A DNA stretch of 64,000 nucleotides from Chryseobacterium tructae. GTDB taxonomy: Bacteria > Bacteroidota > Bacteroidia > Flavobacteriales > Weeksellaceae. The DNA is taken from the NCBI RefSeq assembly GCF_030409875.1, contig NZ_JAUFQR010000001.1:2046001-2110000 (forward strand). Direction: 5' to 3'. This document shows positions 37,960 to 48,173 of this stretch, one piece after another; position 1 is the stretch's first letter, and every line of letters starts with the position of its first letter. The position numbers were made by a program, and so were the translations under genes. Under the pieces are notes generated by a model, which did not search any database, had not been told where the DNA came from, and saw only the letters and a program-made list of their open reading frames with translations.

Positions 37960-38335
37960 AGAAATATGAAGATTTTAAGAAAAGTTAAGTTGCATCAAAG
38001 ATGGATTCAGGATGCTGATCGCTAAGTGAAACGCCTTTGCGCCCTTAAATTATACATTATCATTATAAAACCATTGCGTTCCTTGCGTTAAAAACTCAGT
38101 AATATAATCTTGTTTAAGCGCTAAGTTCGCAAAAAAGGATTATAAGGCTGTATGTTTTCGTTTGCAAGGGGGCATTTCATTCAGCAGAGATGATGCATGA
38201 TAGGGTAAATGAATGTTTAGAATCAACAGAGTAGCCTTAGCTGAGTAAAACACCTTTGCGATCTTTAAAAATAATACGGTGTAATTATAAAATCCTTGCG
38301 TACACCGCGTTAAAAGAATATATATAAGTAAAATT
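37960..38335. repeat. Intergenic region with family II repeats
   Basis: About 375 bases without a gene hold GATCGCTAAGTG, CCTTTGCGCCCTTAAAT, CCTTGCGTTAAAAACTC, AAGCGCTAAGTTCGCA, CCTTTGCGATC and CCTTGCGTACACCGCGTTAA. The middle part is collinear with 34085-34205. Confidence 0.55.
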
Positions 38336-38369
38336 ATAACGTTCTTTGTAATGCACAACAACGCTCATT

Positions 38370-39200
38370 ATGGAAATAAAAATACAGTCTTACCGAATTT
38401 CAGATTTTCCTTCTCATTTTACTACTGAAAACTACAGTGTTGTTTTATGGAAAGGTTCAGGTGTTTTTTCTGTAGATGATATCAATTATTCTTATGAAGG
38501 ATATAATATCTTATTTCTTTCACCCTATCAAAGGTTGAAACTGGCTTCAGAGACAGATGAGAATATTGATGTTCTTTTATTTCATGGTGATTTTTACTGT
38601 ATAGAGTATCATAAAGAAGAAGTAGCCTGTAACGGACTACTTTTCAATAATATTTATTTGAATCCAGGCATAGAACTCTCAAAAGAAAACTATGAATACA
38701 TTCTGGAGCTTTTTAATCATATAAAAAAGGAAGAAACAGAAAATCACCAGTTTTCACAATCTATTATTAAAACTTATATCCAGCTGATTCTTGCCATTTG
38801 CAGTAAGCAGAAAAGTGGGGTGGAAAACACTTCGGTTACCAATGAAAAACTGCCGAATAAAAACGCTGTAGAATTTCAGAAGCTGCTTGAAATTAACTTT
38901 AAAAATGAAAAAGAACTCTCATTTTACAGTGATAAACTGAATATAACCAACAGTACTTTGAGTAAGGCTGTCAAAAAAGAATTTTCTAAAACACCTACTC
39001 AATTGTTGAATGAGAGAATCATTCTTGAATCTAAAAAATTACTTCATTTAACCTATCGTTCCATAAAAGAAATCGCTTCTGAATTAGGGTTTGACGATGA
39101 ATTCTATTTCAGCAGGTATTTCAAAAAATCGGTAGGCTGCTCTCCGAAACAATATCGGGAGAAAGTAGGGATTTCTGTAGTGGCAAAAATGTCCATGTAA
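38370..39200 (+). CDS. AraC-family transcriptional regulator
   Basis: The product has 276 residues with an N-terminal cupin-like sensor part and a C-terminal double HTH (LNITNSTLSKAVKKEF; SIKEIASELGFDDEFYFSRY, FKKSVGCSPKQYR). It lies directly before a DUF417 gene, the arrangement of E. coli rclR/rclC, so it may control that gene. It has no obvious reactive-chlorine-sensing cysteine pair as in RclR, so the inducer is open. Confidence 0.85.
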   Translation: MEIKIQSYRISDFPSHFTTENYSVVLWKGSGVFSVDDINYSYEGYNILFLSPYQRLKLASETDENIDVLLFHGDFYCIEYHKEEVACNGLLFNNIYLNPGIELSKENYEYILELFNHIKKEETENHQFSQSIIKTYIQLILAICSKQKSGVENTSVTNEKLPNKNAVEFQKLLEINFKNEKELSFYSDKLNITNSTLSKAVKKEFSKTPTQLLNERIILESKKLLHLTYRSIKEIASELGFDDEFYFSRYFKKSVGCSPKQYREKVGISVVAKMSM

Positions 39201-39265
39201 TGTCCTGAAATATCTATGGTAAGGCTGTAGACATGTGAATACCTTTGTTAAAAAAAGTAAATCAT

Positions 39266-39877
39266 ATGCAAAACAGTAATGTATACAATCGTTTATTAAG
39301 ACTGGATGTTTATTCCTTGAATTTTCTGAGAATATCAATATTTGTCGTTATGGCATGGATTGGCGGACTTAAGGCTTTTCAATATGAAGCTGATGGAATT
39401 GTACCGTTTGTTGCCAATAGTCCTTTCATGAGTTTCTTCTACAAAAATGCAGGAAATAAAGTGCTGAATGATGATAAAAAGCTTGTTTCAGAATATACTT
39501 TATATAAAAATCCGGAAGGAAAAGTGGTAAAGAAAAACATGGATTGGCATACGCAAAACGGAACCTATACCTTTGCTTACGGATTGGGAACGATGATTGT
39601 CATCATAGGAATAATGGTCTTATTAGGAATGTGGTTTCCTAAAATAGGAGCAATAGGAGGAGCTCTGACGTTTTTAATGTCATTGGTTACGTTGTCTTTT
39701 CTGGTGACAACACCTGAAGTATATGTTCCTAATCTTGGTGGTGATTATTCAACGCCTCAATATGGGTTTCCTTATCTTTCTGGGGCAGGACGTCTTGTCT
39801 TAAAAGATATTATTATGATGGCAGGCGGATTGGTTTTATTTTCCGATAGTGTAAAGAAAGTTTTGAAGCCATCTTAG
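39266..39877 (+). CDS. DUF417 membrane protein (RclC/YkgB-like)
   Basis: The product of 203 residues has four membrane segments. Typical DUF417 features are LRISIFVVMAWIGGLKAFQY, ADGIVPFVANSPFMSFFY and YLSGAGRLVLKDIIMMAGG. The E. coli member RclC is part of the reactive chlorine response. An AraC-type gene lies 65 bases upstream. ATG 39266 is chosen over the TTG at 39245. Confidence 0.8.
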   Translation: MQNSNVYNRLLRLDVYSLNFLRISIFVVMAWIGGLKAFQYEADGIVPFVANSPFMSFFYKNAGNKVLNDDKKLVSEYTLYKNPEGKVVKKNMDWHTQNGTYTFAYGLGTMIVIIGIMVLLGMWFPKIGAIGGALTFLMSLVTLSFLVTTPEVYVPNLGGDYSTPQYGFPYLSGAGRLVLKDIIMMAGGLVLFSDSVKKVLKPS

Positions 39878-40139
39878 ATTCTATTTTAAAATTACTTACC
39901 GGAACTTTTTAAGGTAGCAAGTAATATAGTAATTTATTTGGTTTCCTGGAGAGAAAATAATCAAAATTAATTCTCTTAAAATCGCTCTGAAATTTCTGTA
40001 TTTCTCAAAAAAACACGACATTTGTACCGCGAAAAACCGACTCAATCATTGAACGGAATTTCAAATAAAAGTTTCAAAAATAGTGCAGATGAGACCTTAG
40101 GTTTCGTTTGACCAATTAAACAAGTAGATAGATAAGCAA

Positions 40140-42540
40140 ATGAAAATATCAAACAACTGGCTGAAAGACTTTGTAAAAACGGAATTGAAAACTGAAAGAA
40201 TCGGTGAATTCCTTACAGACATAGGTCTTGAGGTTGAAGGGATAGATAAATTCGAAAGTGTAAAAGGCAGTCTGGAAGGAATTGTTGTAGGTAAAGTGTT
40301 AACCTGCGAAAGCATCCAAATGCTGATAAGCTGAAGAAGACAACAGTAGACGTTGGAAATGGGAAGATCCTGAATATCGTTTGTGGTGCTCCCAATGTAG
40401 ATGCAGGCCAAACGGTTCCTGTAGCCGTTGTCGGAACAAAAATCTATGATAAAACCGGAAACTTTTTTGAAATTAAAGAAGCAAAAATCAGAGGCGAGGT
40501 TTCTCAGGGAATGATCTGTGCAGAAGATGAGCTTGGCCTTAGCGAAGATCACGGCGGAATTATGGTGTTAGACGAAACCAAATATGAAGTAGGGAAGAAC
40601 TTTGCAGACTATTTTGAATTGACCAATGATGAGGTTCTTGAAATTGGTTTAACGCCCAACAGAACTGATGCCATGTCGCATTATGGAGTAGCAAGAGATC
40701 TTCATGCATTTCTTTCCACGAATCAGCAGAAATCGCAGTTTAATAAAGTAGCATCTGAAGCTTTAAATAATGAAGGATCTCACGATTTCAAACTTGAAAT
40801 TGAAGATGCCGAACTTTGTCCTAGATATATCGGGGCAGTGATTGAAGATGTAAAAGTTGCAGAATCTCCAAGCTGGTTAAAAGACAGATTAAAAGCGATC
40901 GGATTAAGCCCGATTAACAATATTGTAGATATTACCAACTATATTCTTCACGGATACGGACAGCCTCTTCACGCATTTGATGCCGATAAAATTGCAGACA
41001 AAAAAGTGAAAGTAGGAGTGGTAAAACCGGGAACAAAGTTCAAAACTCTGGATGGAGTGGAAAGAACTTTAAACGGTACAGAGATCATGATCAAAGATGG
41101 TCAGGATACCCCAATGTGTATTGCCGGAGTATTTGGTGGCGAAAATTCAGGAGTATCTGAAACTACAAAAACGGTATTTCTTGAAAGCGCTTACTTCAAT
41201 CCAATTGCAGTAAGAAAAGGAGCAAAAATTCACAGTTTGAATACAGATGCTTCTTTTAGATTTGAAAGAGGAGTAGATCCAAACCTTACAAGAACGGCGA
41301 TTACTCACGCTATTAAATGATTCAGGAAATTGCTGAAGGAAAACTAGTAGGGGAGCTTTTAGAAGAATATCCTAAGAAAATTGAAGATAACTATGTGATC
41401 ATAAGATTCTCTAAAATTGAACAGATTTTAGGAACAAAAATTCACAGAGAAAAAGTAAAAGAGATCCTGAAAGCATTGGAAATTCAGGTTTTAAATGAAA
41501 TTCCTAACGGTTTTGAAATCTCTGTTCCTGCTTACAGAGCAGATGTAACAAGAGAAATCGACGTTATTGAAGAGATTTTAAGAATCTACGGATACAATAA
41601 AATTGATGCTCCACAAAAAATTTCGTTTACACCGGTTAAGCTGAGTGCCAACGATCAGGACGAATTGGAGAATAGCTGGGCAAGAACTTTACAAAGTCTT
41701 GGATTCAATGAGGTTATGAACAATTCATTAACTTCTGTAAAAGATGAAACGGATGCCGTGAAATTACTAAACCCTTTAAGTGGTGATCTTGCATTTATGA
41801 GAAAATCGCTATTGGAAGGACTTCTTCAGAATACGGTTTATAATATCAACAGAAAGAATGAAGATATCAAGTTCTTTGAATTAGGAAAGATCTACCACAA
41901 AAGAGAGAAATATGAAGAAAGAAAACAATTAGCAATGATTGTTTCTGGAAGAGATGTTGCAGAAAACTGGTTACAACCTAAATCTTCAGTAAGCTTCTAC
42001 AACCTTAAGGCATATGTAAAGGTTTTATTAGAAAAATTAGCAGTAAACTATAAAGAAGTTGCTTTATCTGACGAAAGATTCTCAGATGCATTAGCTTATG
42101 AAGCAGATGGTAAAGTGTTGGTAAGAATCGGAAAAGTAGCTCCGGTATTGTTGAAGGATTTTGATATCGATCAAGATTGTTTCTACGCTGAAATCGAAAT
42201 TGAATTGGCGCAGGAGTTACGTTCTAAAAACGAATTGAAGTTTAAAGATATCCCGAAATTCAATAAGATCAGAAGAGACTTAGCTTTATTGATTGATAAA
42301 ACGGTTAACTATCAGGATTTATTCCAGACAGCAAAGAAAAACAAATCACCATTCATTAAGAGTATCAACTTATTTGATGTATATGAAGGGAAAAACCTTC
42401 CTGAAGGTAAGAAGTCTTATGCCATGAGCTTTGAGTTGTTAAACGAAGAAAAAACACTGGAAGAAAAAGAAATCACCGAAGTAATGGATTCCTTAATTAA
42501 ATCTTTCCAGAAAGAATTCAATGCAGAATTAAGATCTTAA
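40140..42540 (+). CDS. pheT: Phenylalanine-tRNA ligase beta subunit (two frameshifts)
   Basis: The beta chain of about 800 residues charges tRNA-Phe together with PheS. The N-terminus (MKISNNWLKDFVKTELKTER) leads to the tRNA-binding EMAP-like domain, B3/B4 (ADELGLSEDHGGIM-type segment; SFRFERGVDP), B5 and the C-terminal anticodon-binding FDX-ACB domain (FKDIPKFNKIRRDLALL). The frame breaks at 40308-40313 (one A missing; restored EKHPNADKLKKTTVDVG) and at 41314-41317 (one A missing; restored HAIKMIQEIAEG). pheT is essential, so these are probably errors. pheS is not in the window. Confidence 0.95.
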
Positions 42541-42564
42541 TATAAAGATTACAGAAATACAGAG

Positions 42565-42597
42565 AAACGGACCTTTTAAAGTCCGTTTTTTTTTTTA
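42565..42597 (+). terminator. pheT terminator
   Basis: AAACGGAC pairs with GTCCGTTT (loop CTTTTAAA), followed by a long T run. Confidence 0.9.
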
Positions 42598-42599
42598 GG

Positions 42600-42950
42600 T
42601 TGGGAAACGCAGTGGCGCAAAGAAATTATTATAGGAACTGTTTTAAGGCGCAAGAGAATCAAAGATTCTCAGCAAGTCAATGATCTCAGGTTATCTTTCC
42701 GCTGCAATATTCTATGTGTCCTTTAGTATGTAAAAAGAAATTAAGTTTACAAACTAAAGGGCACATAGAACTTAATGTGATGCATTATTTTATTCGTGCA
42801 TTCGTGGCAATTATAAAAACGGTATACAATTTTATCGAAGATAGAATCCTAGCGCCTTAAAAGCACCAGATTATCAAAACCATTGCGCCTTAGCGTTTTC
42901 CAACTTACTGGATTACATTTAAAAGCTGAGATTCCTTCGCTTCGTTTGTC
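42600..42950. repeat. Long family II intergenic repeat with a 16-bp inverted repeat
   Basis: No gene is seen. CTATGTGTCCTTTAGT (about 42711) faces ACTAAAGGGCACATAG (about 42751), 15 of 16 bases paired. Downstream, CGTGCATTCGTGGC, then GGTATACAATTTTATCG and CCTAGCGCCTTA are collinear with the second IS110 flank at 59023-59085. GCGCAAGAGAATCAAAGATTC and CATTGCGCCTTAGCG lie at the edges. Confidence 0.65.
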
Positions 42951-43053
42951 ATAACAAAGCCAAAATATCAACCGTTAAAAAATAATAAAATGTACAGCAG
43001 CCCGTTTAAATAATATAAAATCCGTAAATTTGGATTAATTCAAAAAGTAAAAA

Positions 43054-43463
43054 ATGAAAAATCTTTTTTTAAGTATATGTACAGCAGCAGTATTGGCATC
43101 ATGTGGATCCATGACTAGCCCATCTGCTTCTAAAGTAGGAAAGCTCAGCCAGCTCTTGCCAATACAAAATGGACTTTAGCTGATAATGTAAAAGGCAAAA
43201 TTCCAACCTTAAATATCGAAGGAGAGAAAATCAATGGAAATGCTGGTTGTAACAACTACTTCGGAACAGCTACCATAGATCCTTCTACAGGAGGTTTTTC
43301 TGCGGGACAAATGGGTTCTACAAAAATGATGTGTAATAATATCGGAGTAGAGCAGACTTTTATGGATATGGTAGGAAAAGCGAATAAGTATGTCATTTCA
43401 GGAAATACCCTGGAGCTTTATAAAGACAATCTTTTATTATTGAAATTCAATAAAGCAGAATAA
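43054..43463 (+). CDS. META-domain (HslJ-like) lipoprotein (one frameshift)
   Basis: The gene is found only by reading across a frame break. MKNLFLSICTAAVLASC is a lipoprotein signal. Frame 1 stops at once after GKLSQLLPIQNGL. Adding one A at 43141 gives GKAQPALANTKWTLADNVKG, then NAGCNNYFGTATIDPS, MGSTKMMCNN and LELYKDNLLLLKF, a complete META domain. The corrected protein has about 136 residues and is probably periplasmic or outer-membrane bound. HslJ-type proteins are linked to stress resistance. Confidence 0.75.
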
Positions 43464-43470
43464 AAAACAA

Positions 43471-43497
43471 AAGGAACTCAATTTGAGTTCCTTTTTT
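43471..43497 (+). terminator. Terminator of the META lipoprotein gene
   Basis: AAGGAACTCA pairs with TGAGTTCCTT (loop ATT), followed by T. Confidence 0.85.
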
Positions 43498-43512
43498 ATG
43501 ATTTAGATAGTA

Positions 43513-43750
43513 TTAATCTTCCTCTTCTTCGTCGTACTTAGCCAACTCTTCATCGCACCATTTAAACGCTGCTTCTACCACTTTCGTAGCTTCGTCTGCC
43601 ATAGTCTCCTCATCATCTCCTTCAAGATCATCTAGCCACTCAACTTCCTCTTCCTCAACGTTTAGGATAAATCTTGGATATTCTGTGTGGACTACGAATA
43701 GATCTTCTGGAAATTCCGAATTATCTGCTAATAAACTTAGGTAATTTCAT
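43513..43750 (-). CDS. Small acidic conserved protein (one frameshift)
   Basis: This protein of 78 residues is highly acidic: FPEDLFVVHTEYPRFILNV, EEEEVEWLDDLEGDDEET, VVEAAFKWCDEELAKYDEE. The start codon is the ATG at 43750 if the GG at 43740-43741 is read as one G, giving MKLLSLLADNSEFPE; as written the frame ends after nine codons. It is the mirror case of the other breaks (one base too many). Function is unknown. Confidence 0.6.
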
Positions 43751-43801
43751 TTTTTTAATGTTTTAACTTTCTCAAAGATAAATAAAATTATTGACTTAAA
43801 A

Positions 43802-44695
43802 TCAGTTCAAAAACATTTTTGAAACTTTTTCAGCTTTTTTACTTTCAGAATAATCATAGAAGCCTTCTCCTGATTTTACGCCCAGTTTTCCAGCCATTAC
43901 CATGTTTACAAGCAATGGATTTGGAGCGTATTTAGGATTCTTGAATCCGTCATACATAACATTCAGAATAGCAAGACATACATCAAGACCAATGAAGTCT
44001 GCCAATTGAAGTGGTCCCATCGGATGAGCCATACCCAGCTTCATTACTGTATCAATTTCCTCTACACCAGCAACACCGTTATAAAGAGTTTCAATAGATT
44101 CGTTGATCATTGGCATTAAGATTCTATTAGCTACAAACCCAGGATAATCATTCACTTCTACCGGAACTTTACCTAATGTTTTACTCATTTCATATACAGC
44201 ATCGAAAGTCTCTTTAGAAGTAGAATATCCTTTGATGATCTCTACCAGTTTCATGATGGGAACCGGGTTCATAAAGTGCATTCCGATTACTTTGTCTGCT
44301 CTTTTTGTAGCCGCTGCAATTTTTGTAATAGAAATAGAAGAAGTATTGGTAGCAAGAACACAATTAGCAGGAGCCAATTCATCCATCTGACCGAAGATCT
44401 TTAATTTTAGATCAAGATTTTCAGTAGCCGCTTCTACGATAAGATCAGCAGCTCCTACAGCATCATTAAGAGCTGTGAAAGTAGTGATATTGCCTAACGT
44501 TTCAGCTTTTTGCTCTTCCGTAAGGTTTCCTTTTGCAATGATTCTGTCAAGGTTCGTAGTAATGGTTTTCAATCCTCTGTCTAAAGCGTCTTGAGATACA
44601 TCTACAAGATTTACTTTAAAACCGCTTTGCGCGAACGTATGTGCAATACCATTTCCCATGGTCCCAGCTCCGATAACTACAATGTTTTTGATCAT
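43802..44695 (-). CDS. 3-hydroxyacyl-CoA (3-hydroxybutyryl-CoA) dehydrogenase
   Basis: The 297-residue enzyme oxidises 3-hydroxyacyl-CoA with NAD(P). It has the Rossmann motif GAGTMGNG at residues 9-16, ATNTSSISIT, the catalytic His region GMHFMNPVPIMKLVE and the C-terminal domain VNDYPGFVANRILMP to GVKSGEGFYDYS. Length and motifs fit Hbd/PaaH-type enzymes of fatty-acid or phenylacetate breakdown. No other pathway gene is next to it. Confidence 0.9.
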   Translation of the reverse strand: MIKNIVVIGAGTMGNGIAHTFAQSGFKVNLVDVSQDALDRGLKTITTNLDRIIAKGNLTEEQKAETLGNITTFTALNDAVGAADLIVEAATENLDLKLKIFGQMDELAPANCVLATNTSSISITKIAAATKRADKVIGMHFMNPVPIMKLVEIIKGYSTSKETFDAVYEMSKTLGKVPVEVNDYPGFVANRILMPMINESIETLYNGVAGVEEIDTVMKLGMAHPMGPLQLADFIGLDVCLAILNVMYDGFKNPKYAPNPLLVNMVMAGKLGVKSGEGFYDYSESKKAEKVSKMFLN

Positions 44696-44702
44696 TTTTC
44701 CT

Positions 44703-45113
44703 TTATTTTTTATAGATAGTTAAATTGTTTGCATTCATAAGATCCTTCTGATGGATAACTTCGGTAGGCTCAAAATTTACATTTCCTTCGTTAGGTCGCT
44801 TTTTGTTGTTGTTTTGATTGGAAACTACAGCGGTGAGCCCACGTACAAGACGTTTTCTTTGATTGATAGTAAGAAAATCTGTTCCCACATAATAGGCATA
44901 TTCACCTTCTCTTCCTAGTCCGCTTTGTAGAAGGATTTCCAGACTTCTTATCTGATTCTTCCTTTTAAACTCTTTCAGGTAGCTTGTAACCGGCTTGTCG
45001 GAAGCCGTACCGCAGCATACGCTTGCATAGCTGATCTTTACATAGTTTTGATTCTTCTGTGAAAAGAAAAATGTCGAATAAAATAAAGCCGCTGCTAATA
45101 GTACTTTCTTCAT
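44703..45113 (-). CDS. Small secreted protein of unknown function
   Basis: The product of 136 residues has a signal peptide (MKKVLLAAALFYSTFFFSQ). The mature part includes VKISYASVCCGTASDKPV with a Cys-Cys pair and SGLGREGEYAYYVGTDFL. No family is recognised. It ends seven bases before the dehydrogenase start on the same strand, so they may be co-transcribed. Confidence 0.6.
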   Translation of the reverse strand: MKKVLLAAALFYSTFFFSQKNQNYVKISYASVCCGTASDKPVTSYLKEFKRKNQIRSLEILLQSGLGREGEYAYYVGTDFLTINQRKRLVRGLTAVVSNQNNNKKRPNEGNVNFEPTEVIHQKDLMNANNLTIYKK

Positions 45114-45167
45114 ATAATGAACTCAAAGAATCAATACGATTCCTGCGCTAAAATTAAGCTTAATATT

Positions 45168-46046
45168 TTATTTATTAAAATTATCCCAGACGATCTTTGA
45201 AATATCGGAAACCATACGGGTATTTACCTTTTCAGTTTCTGTAGAATTACTTACAAATACGGCAATTGCATAATGTTTTCCGTTGGGAAGCGTGATGATT
45301 CCCATATCATTTTCTGCGACGGTAAGTATATTATCTGGTTTTCCGGAAGAACCCGTTTTATGGGCAACAGGCGTCCCTTTGGGTAATTGTTCAACAATTT
45401 TATTGGTTCCGGTAGTTGTTCCCAGCATAATCTGCATCAGGAAATCTGTAGATCTTTTAGAAAGAAGCTTGCCATCATAGAATTTTTTTAAAACCTTTAC
45501 AGTAGAATTAGTGCTGCTTTCGTTCCCATATTGGGTTTTCCAGTTTTTATGCATGTCATCTTCAGTGTATTTTATCTGAAGATCTTTTACTCCTTTAGAA
45601 TCCATGTATCGTTGAACAGTTTGCGAGCCTCCTATCATTCTTAAAAGAAAGTCACAAGTGTTATTGTCACTCTGTGCAACCGTGTAAGTGATTATTTCAC
45701 CCAAAGAAAGCTCAATATTTCCATCAGGATATTTTTCGCGTACTGGAGACCATGTATTTTCTAATAGATCTGATTTTTTTATTAAAAACTTCTGATCCGT
45801 AGAGAACTTTCCCTTATCTACCATATCCAACACGGCACATGCAAGATGAAATTTGAAAACACTGAGTAAAGGAAGCTTTTTATCTCCGTTTTTACTGTAT
45901 TTGAAGGGAGTTTCAAAATCTAAAACAGAAACGCCTACTGTCGCTTTCTTCCCTTTTATAACAGTGTTTATTTTTTGATCCAGTACTGATTTCTGTGCCG
46001 TAGCCAATGCAGAAACCATAAGTAATAAAAAAGTTATTTTTTTCAT
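45168..46046 (-). CDS. Class A beta-lactamase (subclass A2, CGA/CIA-like)
   Basis: The product of 292 residues has a signal peptide (MKKITFLLLMVSALATAQ). The class A motifs are complete: S62-V-F-K65, S126-D-N128, E162 of the omega loop (TEDDMHKN) and K230-T-G. The loop spacing and Asp/Asn-rich omega region fit subclass A2 (PER/VEB/CME/CGA/CIA), which includes the chromosomal extended-spectrum enzymes of Chryseobacterium gleum and C. indologenes. No mobile element is adjacent, so it looks resident. Which named enzyme it is cannot be told by eye. Confidence 0.85.
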   Translation of the reverse strand: MKKITFLLLMVSALATAQKSVLDQKINTVIKGKKATVGVSVLDFETPFKYSKNGDKKLPLLSVFKFHLACAVLDMVDKGKFSTDQKFLIKKSDLLENTWSPVREKYPDGNIELSLGEIITYTVAQSDNNTCDFLLRMIGGSQTVQRYMDSKGVKDLQIKYTEDDMHKNWKTQYGNESSTNSTVKVLKKFYDGKLLSKRSTDFLMQIMLGTTTGTNKIVEQLPKGTPVAHKTGSSGKPDNILTVAENDMGIITLPNGKHYAIAVFVSNSTETEKVNTRMVSDISKIVWDNFNK

Positions 46047-46111
46047 AGAGATGAAGTTAAAAAAACTCCCTTTTAAGATAAAAAAGGGAGTTGCAATTTA
46101 GGTATTTATTA

Positions 46112-47842
46112 CTACTTTAATTCAAAATAATTGAGATTGACCCCATTATTTTCAAAGTATATTCTGATTTTATTTTCACCTTTCTGAAGGGATATGTTCT
46201 TCACTATAGTGGTTGCCCAGTTTTCATTTTTGTCTGTAGCGGGGAGCGCGATACTTGCTAGTACTTTTCCTGAAGCATCTTCCAGTTTTACTTTTGAAGG
46301 ATTTATACTGGAATATCTGATTTCCAGCGTATATTTTTTTGCAGTTTTGGAGTTGATGGTATATTGCAGCCATTCTCCAGCTTCCGTTTTTCCTACATAA
46401 TACTGATTGGTTACTTTATCATTACATACATAAATGTCTACACCATCATTTCTCATTTGTTGACCGGAATTCCATTCTGATCTTTTTGCCGGATCACTTA
46501 CCCAGAGATTGATAAAGTCTTTGTCCATATAAGCAGAACCTATTCTTCCTAAATCATACTCTGAAGCGAATATTCTTCCGGGAATCTGATGATTTTTAAA
46601 CGGTTTTGTGGAGGCATCTGTCACTTGTCTGAATAGCGCATCAATAACATCATTTTTGACTTCCACATTACTGAATTTATAGTTGTCAGCTATTTGCATC
46701 AAAGCTTTTTTAGCATATTCTTTTGAAGGTTTTTCGCCACCGTTTTTCCAGTAGTTCAACAGTTTTTCATATTCAGGAGTTGTTTTTACATTGGTGATTC
46801 CGGCAATATTATCGATCTTTTTCATAGGCCAGAAGGCATATCCTATATTATGTTTATCTAGGAGTTGAACCAGCTCTGTAAACCACACATTAGAATTTTC
46901 ACCTGTTTCTCCAAGCCATATCGGCATATTGTGTTTTTCCCTTAAATCCAGCGCAGACTGTATGGTTTTATCATCATTGTCATTCCAGTATTTATGAAAG
47001 CTAAAAGCCATATTCCTGTCCCAGATCGGTATTAAACCATTATAATTATTGCCCCAGCCATTTCCTTCAATAAAGATAATATGCTTTTGATCAACTTCCC
47101 GAATCGCATTGGTGATGTCTTTTTGTAATTTCCAAAGGGGAGCATTAGACATTTCATCTGTTCCATTTGGATTTTTCCCTGTGAAATTGATATTGGGTTC
47201 ATTAATAAGATCATATCCTCCAACCCAGGGTTCATTTTTGTATCGATCCGCTAGTTTTTTCCAAAGAGCAACTGTTTTTCTTTGGTTTTCTTCACTTTCC
47301 CAAAGGGACGGCTTTGATTTATCATTGTCTGAAATATTAGCATCATTTCCCTGTCCGCCGGGAGCTGCATGAAGATCGAGGATCAGATAGATTTTATTGT
47401 CTTTACACCACTGAAGCAAATCATCAGTCATCTTAAAACCTTCTTCCAACCAAGTATCTTTACCTTTTACCGGTTCTTTTTCTATAGGAAGAGTGTAAAG
47501 ATTATAATGCATTGGAAGCCTAATAGAATTGAACCCGGCCTTAGCTAAAAAATCAATATCCTGCTTGGTAATACCATTCTTTAAGTAAGCTTTATAAAAC
47601 TCCTGCATTCCATCTTCACCGATCAATTCAGCTATTTTTTCCTTGATCTTATATTGTGGGCCTGCGAAATCAGCCGTTTTCAGCATATATCCTTCCTGAA
47701 GCATCCAGCCGCCTAAGCCAAGGCCTCTCAATTGGATGTTTTCACCTTTATCATTAACGATTTTTTGCCCAGAAGTCTTTAATAATTGTGATGTCCCAAA
47801 TTGAGACAATAATAAAGCGGATAATAGAATGGTTCTTTTCAT
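46112..47842 (-). CDS. Secreted GH5-family glucanase with C-terminal carbohydrate-binding module
   Basis: The product of 576 residues has a signal peptide (MKRTILLSALLLSQFGTSQ). The GH5 catalytic barrel shows RGLGLGGWMLQEGY, FNSIRLPMHY, DLINEPN with the acid/base Glu at 215, and WLGETGENS with the nucleophile Glu at 312. The last 130 residues (GEWLQYTINSKTAKKYTLEI, NISLQKGENKIRIYFENNG) form a CBM6/CBM35-like beta-sandwich. The start resembles exo-1,3-glucanase-type GH5 enzymes. It could act with BglX on beta-glucans. Confidence 0.85.
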   Translation of the reverse strand: MKRTILLSALLLSQFGTSQLLKTSGQKIVNDKGENIQLRGLGLGGWMLQEGYMLKTADFAGPQYKIKEKIAELIGEDGMQEFYKAYLKNGITKQDIDFLAKAGFNSIRLPMHYNLYTLPIEKEPVKGKDTWLEEGFKMTDDLLQWCKDNKIYLILDLHAAPGGQGNDANISDNDKSKPSLWESEENQRKTVALWKKLADRYKNEPWVGGYDLINEPNINFTGKNPNGTDEMSNAPLWKLQKDITNAIREVDQKHIIFIEGNGWGNNYNGLIPIWDRNMAFSFHKYWNDNDDKTIQSALDLREKHNMPIWLGETGENSNVWFTELVQLLDKHNIGYAFWPMKKIDNIAGITNVKTTPEYEKLLNYWKNGGEKPSKEYAKKALMQIADNYKFSNVEVKNDVIDALFRQVTDASTKPFKNHQIPGRIFASEYDLGRIGSAYMDKDFINLWVSDPAKRSEWNSGQQMRNDGVDIYVCNDKVTNQYYVGKTEAGEWLQYTINSKTAKKYTLEIRYSSINPSKVKLEDASGKVLASIALPATDKNENWATTIVKNISLQKGENKIRIYFENNGVNLNYFELK

Positions 47843-48084
47843 AGTTGTTTTGATTTTAAATATTGGGGAAGGATTTAATTATAAAAAATGGTAATGTCAA
47901 AATAAGAATCTCTATACATTTTTCTTATTTTACAGGAATCCATTGGGTATATAAAACAAAATTTTTCAATTGTTTCTTGAATTGTTGTTCAAATATATTG
48001 TTTTTTTTGTTTTAAAATTAGTTTTATATTGATAAATCAGTAATTTTTAGAGAAAAAAATATTTAAGAATCAGATACAAACTAA
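47843..48084. other. Intergenic region upstream of the GH5 gene
   Basis: AT-rich sequence without an ORF holds the upstream region of the GH5 gene. I see long T/A tracts (TTGTTTTTTTTGTTTT near 48000) but no clear TTG/TAnnTTTG pair in the correct direction. Confidence 0.35.
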
Positions 48085-48135
48085 AACTAAAAATGCTATC
48101 TGATAATCATTTTTCTGATTATTAAGATAGCATTA
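48085..48135 (-). terminator. Hairpin terminator of the Gfo/Idh/MocA gene
   Basis: ATGCTATCT-ATAATCA pairs with TGATTAT-AGATAGCAT with small bulges (48093-48133). On the minus strand it is followed by a T run. It lies about 40 bases past the stop at 48174. Confidence 0.75.
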
Positions 48136-48173
48136 TAATTATTGCTGTTAATGAAAACAGTATATTTTCTATT

